Assembly: GCF_010015445.1 (NCBI RefSeq)
Contig: NC_053114.1
Location: forward strand, 15,201,224-15,265,223
Direction: 5' to 3'
DNA from: Perca fluviatilis
Taxonomy: Eukaryota; Chordata; Actinopteri; Perciformes; Percidae
DNA length: 64,000 bases
Made by a program: the position numbers and the translations under genes. Shown here one piece after another: positions 55,856-64,000 of the stretch (the stretch's first letter is position 1; each line of letters starts with the position of its first letter). The notes beneath the pieces are model-generated. The model was not told the origin of the DNA. It saw nothing but the letters and a program-made list of their open reading frames with translations, and did not search any database.

Positions 55856-56965
55856 AGGAATAGTTTTACATTTGAGAAAATATGCTTATTTTCTTTTTTG
55901 CAGAGAGTTAGTGAGAAGACTACCAGCCTCAAATCTGTCCTGTAAATATAAGGCTACAGCCAGTTAGCTAAGCTTAGTACAAAGCCTTGAAACAATGGTA
56001 AACAGCTAGCCTGGATCTATGCAACCATAACAAAATCTGCCTACTAGCAACTCTAAAACTCATTAAAGTGCCCATATTATGAAATAAATAACTTTTTCCG
56101 GGATTTAGGGTGTTATTTTGTGTCTCTGGTGCTTCCACACGCATACAAACTTGGAAAAAAAAAACATCCATGCTGTTTTGAGTGAGATAGGCCTACAGTT
56201 TTCTGAATGTATCCTGCCTTCAGTCTCCGGGTGAGCTGGTCAAAATCGGCAGGGCCGTCTACGTCATCGGCCGAAACATTTGGTGTGTGCTAACCACTTT
56301 AGCTAATACCACATCAGCTAGCTGTTTCTCCAGCTTCGGTCAGTACGAGGCAGGATAAGCCGGGAGACTTCTTCTAAATGAGGGCGCACTTCCAACTTTG
56401 CGTGGAATACTTGCAGACGAGGGACTTGTAAGTAGTACTATACTATTTATTTTGTAGATTAGGGTGAACTCTTGTGTGTTGTAGCAGTGTTTTGCCATTG
56501 AGAACGAGGTGGCTAACCGCTAGCAACGCTAACCGCTAGTACCTAGCTACTGCACAGTACCTAGCTACTGTGCATGTGCGACTCCCAACAAAGATGGGAT
56601 AGAAGTGTGATGCCTCACTCTGTAGCTAAAACAGAGAGCTCAACACACAGGTTGAAAAGAGGAGCTGCAGCAATGTGCAGCAACAAATATATGGTGTTTT
56701 TTGAAAATTAAACCATGTAAACCTATTCTGGTACAACCTCAAAATACAATTATGAACCTGAAAATGAGCATAATATTGGCACTTTAATGAACTTATCATA
56801 CCTCGTTTGCTTAAGCGGTACAAAACCCCAAGTGATAAAAATGACAAGTTGTGATTTTTCACAGGGGTTATGTGCCGGACTATTTCCCGCCAGCAAGCAG
56901 TAACATCCTGACATTTTTTTCTGGTAGCCTGGCAACTGGTTCCTGCCAAGAAACAGTCCCACTGT
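55856..56965 (+). mobile_element. TTAA-type dispersed repeat (AGGAATAGTT family), interrupted
   Basis: Starts after TTAA (55852-55855) with AGGAATAGTTTTACATTTG and resembles an abundant teleost repeat (AGAGTTAGTGAGAAGA, then GGTTATGTGCCGGACTATTT near the other end). It is interrupted at 56067-56783 by a subtype A MITE. The right end near 56965 is not defined and its inverted end was not found. Confidence 0.65.
56067..56783 (-). mobile_element. TTAA-flanked MITE (AGTGCCCATATTATG family, subtype A), inverted
   Basis: 717 bp, opposite in orientation to the copies at 7770 and 26985. TTAA flanks at 56063-56066 and 56784-56787. It is inserted in another TTAA-type element that starts at 55856, so members of one target-site class are nested. 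Confidence 0.9.
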
Positions 56966-59021
56966 CAGTCACTGGAATTTGATTTTTTGACATTAATGAG
57001 ATAACGTGTTTCTTAGTGAGCTTTAGAAGTGCTGGTGGGCGGCTTGCACCTAACTTGCTGGTTGGTGTAGCTATTTACTGTACAAGTGTGAGACAGTGGT
57101 ATCAATCATAAATATATTATCATGAAACCCCCGGCAAGAAAGCTAATAAGCGTATATCCCAAAATGCCACTTTTACACCTGACTAGATTAAAATGATAAA
57201 AAAAAAAAAAATAATGAAATTTCACACTTAAGAAATGACAAATAGTTGTATTTTGTGTTTCATATTCACACAGATTTATTACAAACAGAGCAAGGGAAGT
57301 CATAGAACATGAAGTCTTGTGGACTTACAGTGAATGCATTCACTGGAAGGTTTTGGTGACTGTCATCATGCATCATCAGTGCTATACAGTATAACCAAAT
57401 ACAGTGTTGTACCTTGTGTATATATGTGACTGCTCTGGTAAATGCGCATTATTATTGTGACTGCAACTGGACCTTATATATGATGAGGATTAAGTGGGTA
57501 AAAAACATCAGGATAAAATGCATCAAACCAAATGGGCAAACACACCAGAATTTGTTTTTAACCCAACCAAACAGGTGAGGCGTGAAAGCACCCTAAAGGA
57601 TTTAACCACAACAGGACAAGTCTGCTGGCAATGAAATTGATAAATTTGGAGAAAGAAAATTCCCATGAAAATCTTTTTTTGCATATTTGTAACCATTAAC
57701 TATAGTTTGTATAACATGTCCATATTATAGTGGATTGATTTTTCATAATAAAACTATGAATTAGTATTTGCATCAATTACAAAACTGCCACAACACATTC
57801 CTTTTTGGGTGTGACTTTGGTTAAAGTTAAAACAAATATTTTGGTTCAGTGTTCTTATTTTTCTTATTCTTTACCTTTCGATTAGTTTGAGTTTGTTTGA
57901 ATTTATTAGCATCCATGCTCACAGTTAACAAATTAATAAAAGCAACACACTTATCTACAGTATATACACATGCACGCATACATTTATACTCACACACACT
58001 TACAAATAAAACCATGAACTTACATACAACCATGCATACTGTACATTTAAATTAAAAGCCATAAAACAAACACAAACAAACCCCAAAGACTTCAGCTAGC
58101 TATCTGTTGTTCCATTCAGTTCTGTATTGTACAATCTGACTGCTGTAGGCAGAGTTTTTTTTCTGGACTGGACATATATAAGATTGTTGTTGCGCAGCAT
58201 CAGACTGTCTGTATTTTCTGCTCCTGTCTGTGGGAGCAAAGACACTCTGACAGAAACATGAGGAGAAAAAGGAATAATATGTGACAGTAGCCCTCCCAAG
58301 TTGGAAGCGAACTGGGATAATGGTGGTTTCAGTCATCTTAAGCCCCTTTTACACATGCACTGCAAACCTGAAATTATCTAGACAATACCCGGTGGAGCTG
58401 TATGCGAGAACGCTAATGTCCAAATCAGTTGGACTGGACATTAAAACAGACTTTACCCTGTCAGCTCCCTCCAAAGTCTGTGTAATGTTCGATTGAGCCC
58501 ATGTGTGAATCGTACAGGTCATTGTCCGGAAAATTCACAGTGAGCGAGTAGGCGCGTTGATGGCGTTGATGGCGTTCAGGCGGCTCGCACAAAAATGGAA
58601 GAAAACAAATATCCATGGTGGAGAAGACAGGTAATTTACACAAAGACGGCAACGAAAATGTCTAACTGAAGAAACAAGATACGGGAATTTCTGTCGGTAC
58701 GGACCAACGGCAAAATCGTCAGACAAATTCAAGGAATGGCAAGAGATTCTATTGTTTACGACCAAATTACGCACAGGCTACGTGACCGCCATGTAATCTT
58801 CATGATGTCCTGCCTCATGCACACTCTACCCAGGCGCTACCCCTCACCTAGATCAAATAGTATTTGAGTATTTCAAGTAAGGGAGAATGCATCTGAAACA
58901 GACAATCTCCTGTTGTGTGCTGCATGTATGAAAGGGCAACCTGGTCAATGTCCGCACCAGATTTGTTGGACATTGTCCAGAGTTCATATGAGACAACAGC
59001 TTAGGACTGCTGGCCAATCAA
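56966..59021. other. No gene seen
   Basis: 58345-58600 resembles a dispersed repeat (CCCCTTTTACACATGCACTGC); ends not defined. No first tetraspanin exon was found. Confidence 0.45.
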
Positions 59022-59226
59022 CCCTGTCTCCTAGAAATTACACTTACATATTACCTGTGTTATACTACTATTCAGGCAACAAAACAAATTTACAAATGAA
59101 ATACCTACTTGCATCAATTAACATTCCCTTATGTTGATAATTCACCTAATCTGGTCAGCATTACATTTCCTTTAAAACGGATTTGCTACTGCAAATCTGT
59201 TTGTATATAATTTCTAGGAGACAGTG
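59022..59226. mobile_element. Short MITE with CTGTCTCCTAGAAATTA ends
   Basis: About 205 bp with near-perfect inverted ends of about 17 bp (CTGTCTCCTAGAAATTA). Interior AT-rich. No clear target duplication. Confidence 0.75.
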
Positions 59227-62200
59227 TTGGCCCACTACAACCCTGAGTTTCTTATTTTAATAATGATGAAAATCCGTTTTGGTTTACACGGTCTTTAATT
59301 CTTTGAACTTGTGAAAGAGTATGAATTAGCCATTAAACATATTAAATTGTGATATTAAAATGATCACCTCCACTAAATAGTTTAAGTTTAAATATGTGAG
59401 ACCAGTAACTGTCAGTGTTTGAGGAATTCAGCTGCTTTTAAAAGCAAATCTGCACTCTTTTTGGAGTCTAAAGCCAGAGATGATCCTGTTTTGTTCTTCT
59501 TTGAATTATTTTCCTTAAGAACCACAGCATGTTTGCCTTCAGACTCTCAGAATGATTGTAGTGAGGGAGAAAAACAGTAACGAATTTATAATAGGATTTT
59601 GCGATGCATCTATTGGAATCATCCGTCGTTCACACACTCTCTACGGCCACTTGCCAGTAATCACAAAGGCAATACGATTTACATGGCTAAATACAAATAT
59701 AGTTTTTTTTCCTCCAACTTTTCTTTCTATTTCGGGCCTTAGCACAAGATCTTATTTAATGAGCTCTTGTGCTAGAAGTAGGGCAAGGCGAAAATAAAAA
59801 GCACTCATGTGGGGCTCCATTCACTGAGGCAGGTTTCTGTTCACTATCTAACACAGCTGGGAGATTTCAGCAGCTTGCAAATGAAGGATCTTTGGGTCCC
59901 TGTCGCTCACAATGAACCCTTATTACGTGTATTCTGTAAAGAAAATTGGCCGCAGTGAGAAAGGTGAAGGATGAAAAGGGAACGCTGGGAATCGATGGTG
60001 GCAAACATTTTGAGGTCAGATTCTTAAGCACATTAGAGGGGAGGATATACCAACATTCTACAGCCGTGCAAGGACAAGTCCTCCTTAAACTACAAGACAT
60101 TATCAACCTCAGAATTGTTAATTTTCATTAATTTTACAGCTATACATGATGTAGCCATAGAGGATGGTAAGCATGAACCTACCACCATCATACAAATGTG
60201 ATTAATTGATAGAACCTTGCCAACAAGTCTTTGCTTTAGACTAATTGTGAGACTAATGAAAGTCATTATATTGTTGTATTATTTCCCAAGATCTTAAAAT
60301 TGCATACTTTTTCTGACCAACAGTCCAAAATAAGAAGATATTCCATTCACAGTCATCTAAGATGAGGTTATATTTATTCCCTTTTTTTTTACCTGATATC
60401 ATTTTGATTTTTATTAAGTCATTTCACATTTATACGTAATCGCCTGAAACCAGCAATTGTTTGCCACTTTCACTTGATAAAAGACTTAATTTCCTGTCAA
60501 TAAAGTAATCAATTATTTGATGAATTGTTTCAACACTAGTATTAAAAGTATTGAATATTACAATGCAAGACTGACAACTTGCAACATTTAATCAGTTTTT
60601 ATGGTTAGTTTTGAAGTTGCTCAAAAAGCCTTCCATTTAGCAGCTCTTAACGAGACATTTTACTTTGACTCTAGTATGGCTTACCGGATGTACAATGCTG
60701 GGATAAAGCCTGCATCCATACGATTTCCCTTCCCATCCCGCTTTCTCTGCTATCTATTTTGCAAGGGCACCATCACTTCCACCATCTGGGGCTTAGTGCT
60801 CCCCAGGATGATTGTGATTGGTTTAAAGAAATACAAACAAGTCAGAGCGTCCTCCCCCCGCCCCACCCCCTGCTATACCAGAATGGATATAGCGCTGACA
60901 CAGTGATGCAAGACTACTTTCACTCTGATCACAACTGGTTTTGATTAGCACCCGCCCCCCCCAAAACAGCAGCTAAAATCTTTACAGTCACACAGATTTG
61001 CAGTGTTTGAATTGATGCAGCCATCTGGACTGCCTCCTCACATCACAGCAGGTTTCTGTATTTGAAGCAGAGCCCTCTGATTCTGGCTGCTGATTAAGGC
61101 CCAGTGAGAGAACATACAAATACCATTTTCTTCAATAAATAGCTACTGTATCAACTGAACGGCATTTATTGCATCCGAAACATCACAAAAGTTGGCGCGG
61201 TGGAGCAGAAATACCCACATCAATATCATCTTAGTATGGTGATGAAAGGAATGATTTCCCTAATAACATATACAGTACATGGGCAGTAGATATACTTGGT
61301 TCCTGGGCTCGCAGTGTATAACATAGGTGGATGAGTTAATGACTACATTTGCATTATGTGACTATCAGTGCTCTGATCTCATTGCAATTATGAGTGCTCC
61401 ATCTTGAGCATGGGCCAGGAATACATATTAATATAATTAAATTAGTATGAATAAGGTCGTAATCTGAATTCTTATTCATACATGAATAAAATGTGAAGCT
61501 CTCAGGGCCAAGGATTAGTAGAAAAAAGAGGCATTTTTATGGGTACCACAGCAAGAAATTATAGTTTGAATTCCCATGCTTCATGTATTATTTGTTTTGT
61601 GATACTTTGATGGGTGAATCATGTATTCAGTTTGTCCCAAAGGAGTGAATTCTGGTCTTTAAAATCTGCTCTGGTGATGAGGTTTAAAGGTAGCTGGTTT
61701 TTAATGTATTTTATACTTTAGATCTGTATTATCTTTGCAGTACATTTGATGTATGAAAGTGATGGATGAAAAACGAGGCACTGGGATATATTTCTGCATT
61801 GTTGATAAATCTTATCACCTCTGTTTGGGGTAATTTCTTATTTTATTTAGGGATCAAGTTTTTTTAACAGCAAAAGCAATGCTATATACAATGCTGATTA
61901 ATGTATCTGACACATTAAAATAACAGTTGCCTACTGAATTTGGCACCTCATTTTTGATGAGCTACTTAATCTAAACACTGTGGGTACTGGTTCAAAAGTA
62001 TTAAGATAATAAACTAAAATGATTGATATGACATGAAGTTGAATGTGACTCCTGAAATTGACGTGAGGTGATCCGTATCACTTTGTGGGAGTTGTGGGAA
62101 GCTGCTTCTTGAATGTTCTGTACATTGCTTTTTGGTAATTAGAAAAAAGAAATTAGAGAATTGGTCTATTTGGCCAACCACGGTCATACTCGCACTGGTG

Positions 62201-63153
62201 CGCCTGAATGATTTAGAAAAATCAGACGATCCCAATGAAAATTGGTGCCATAAAACTGTACGTGATTTCAGTCAACTCATCTCAGGTTCGCCAGATCTGG
62301 TGGGGGACAGGGAGGGGTAAGTCTGTTGAAACATTGTACATTTTTACTATCTACTCATGCAGTAGATTTTCTACACATTTAGTATTGGGTTAAAGGTGAC
62401 AATATTATTGTAAAATAAATAGTGTCCAGGTCAGAATCCCCCTGTCTACCCCAGCAAACTTTACCAAATTATCCACCAATAACTTTTTTCTTTTTGACAT
62501 ATGATGCATTTTTCACCCCCCATTTTCAATTTCAACACTAGCAGGAAAACAATTCTACAATATAACAGATAACAGATGCAGATCAACATTAATTGGGTTA
62601 TTCTGGCCATCTGATGAATGTATGTAAAGCCAGTGTTTAGCCAGTCCTCTTTATTAAACGACAAAATGCCCCCTATATTGCCTTACAGAACATCACATTC
62701 AAGCGTTGTCTGATTTGACACCGTTATGATAAAAGTTGGGTTCGGTTTAGGCACAAGAACAAATTTAGTTATAGGCATAGTCCCCGATTTATGTTTTCCT
62801 CCGTGGGTGCTCACAGGCGCACGCCCTTTAAAAAAAAGAAAGTAGTCAAAAAATGACTGCATTTCAGAACCTTAGGAAATGGACAGCAGCCGACACGAAC
62901 ACACACACCTATTAACTCCATAATAAAGCCGTAAAGTAGGCTTTCAACTCAGGACAGCGCCACTTCTCACAAATACAGATAGGATTGGAGATGAGAAGTT
63001 TAACTGACACATAAACGCGATCAGCTTCGTGGACTGACAGTGACATAACCAATCACACTATGACAGACACTCCACTTAGCACCAACTGCAATGTTTAATT
63101 TTAAATGAATGTAACCTACTGGCAGTCTGGCACATATGGGTGCTCAGTATTTT
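59227..63153. other. No gene seen; possible conserved non-coding sequence
   Basis: 61120-61500 is rich in motifs such as ATTTGCATTATG and TATAATTAAATTAG and lacks repeat features. The whole stretch shows no exon with splice signals. Confidence 0.45.
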
Positions 63154-63215
63154 CCATAGGCGCCAATACCGTGGGTGTTCCGGAGCTCGTGCACCCACGG
63201 TATCGGCGCCTATGG
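63154..63215. repeat. Hairpin of 24-bp arms
   Basis: CCATAGGCGCCAATACCGTG... at 63154-63177 pairs with 63192-63215 with one mismatch, across a 14-nt spacer. Probably a remnant of a foldback repeat. Confidence 0.85.
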
Positions 63216-63696
63216 TTGTAGGGTTAGGAAAAAGATTATGGTTTGGGTTAAAATAACAAAATCAAACTTTGAAAGGCCATTAAAGCCACTAACAAGTTTA
63301 ATTGTAATACAACTTGGAGAGTTAATAACTTCTGTCAGACTGTATTGGCCCAAGGCATAGCTGTGTCATTTCAGACGGTCGACATTTTTCACTTGGTTAA
63401 TGTTTACATTTGACATTTTTATTTATATCTACAGCCAGCCCACACACTTCTCGGGTGTCAGTACTGAGCAACTTTTGAGAACAAGACTGGCTGCCAACAT
63501 TAAACTCAATGCCATGTGGCTGCAGATAGTGAACTGTTAGATATTGTTTTTGTTGGACATTAAACTTCTACCATCAGTACTCTTTAGAGTGTGAAAAGCT
63601 AAGCCGTGTAGAATTCCTGCTAGGAACAGGAAAGGTCATTTGGAAGACACAAACACACGCTTATAACGTATTTTTTTAATCTGCCACTCACATTAT

Positions 63697-64000
63697 AGTA
63701 TTCATATTATGCTCATTTTCAGGTTCATAATTGTATTTAGAGGTTGTACCATAATAGGTTTATGTGGTTTAATTTTCAAAAAACACCATCTATTTGTTGT
63801 ACTGCACATTGCTGCAGCTCCTCTTTTCACCCTGTGTGTTGAGCTCTCTGTTTTAGCTACAGAGTGAGACATCTCACTCTTGTACCATCTTTGTTGGGAG
63901 TAGCACATGTGCAGTAGCTAGGTAAGTACTGCTAGCTAGTCAGTTGCAGAGTATGAGGGTGTGCCACGCTAGCAGCTAGGCGAGCATTATAACGTGTGTT
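63697..64000 (+). mobile_element. MITE (subtype B), cut by the window end
   Basis: From AGTATTCATATTATGCTC onward it follows the copy at 49069 (TTTTAGCTACAGAGTGAGAC, GCTAGCTAGTCAG). The left flank is TATA rather than TTAA, and the right end is outside the window. Confidence 0.8.

Overview
This is a window of teleost fish nuclear DNA, most likely a spiny-rayed (percomorph) species. The evidence is long introns with GT/AG splice sites, abundant dinucleotide and tetranucleotide microsatellites, a tRNA-derived SINE, L2-type LINE remnants, a Ty3/Gypsy retrotransposon, and many short transposons of kinds typical of fish. Nothing looks prokaryotic.

Host genes: only two host coding segments could be supported, both on the minus strand and probably from one gene. 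They are consecutive exons of a tetraspanin (TSPAN4/TSPAN9 group). A 192-bp exon at 55476-55667 covers the end of TM1, the small extracellular loop and TM2. A 75-bp exon at 33919-33993 covers TM3. Both keep splice sites and phase 0, and the intron between them is 21,482 bp. The first coding exon and the large-loop/TM4 exons were not found and may lie outside the window. Everything left of 33918 is therefore downstream intron or intergenic DNA. Everything right of 55667 is upstream intron or intergenic DNA.

Layout. 0-6 kb: microsatellites, a SINE fragment, a small foldback element, a TTAA-flanked MITE and a hAT-like MITE with an 8-bp target duplication. 7.5-11.1 kb: two Tc1-type foldback elements; one hosts a TTAA-flanked MITE and the other sits inside a 1.46-kb hAT-like element. 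12-16 kb: further MITEs and microsatellites. 16.2-22.3 kb: an old dispersed fish repeat split by three insertions. These are a TTAA-flanked palindromic MITE, a 3.77-kb hAT-like element carrying 14 copies of a 142-bp satellite in two opposed arrays, and a solo LTR. 24-34 kb: more TTAA-flanked MITEs and a LINE tail. 34.8-35.7 kb: a foldback element carrying an integrase-like coding fragment. 38.3-39.1 kb: an L2-like LINE fragment. 40.4-45.9 kb: a TTAA-type MITE split by a full-length 4,945-bp Ty3/Gypsy element with 215-bp LTRs differing at one base and a 5-bp target duplication. 46.5-51 kb: nested hAT-like, Harbinger-like and TTAA-type elements. 51.5-52.1 kb: a TIR element with a minisatellite. 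55.9-64 kb: more MITEs.

The main message is the transposon stratigraphy. At least nine non-autonomous elements from several sequence families sit at TTAA on both sides, which points to a piggyBac-type transposase source. At least three elements have perfect 8-bp hAT-type duplications, and others have imperfect ones. Several copies are nested, so their relative ages can be read and two insertion sites can be checked against empty homologues inside the window. All identifications come from reading the sequence and memory of families; no database search was possible.
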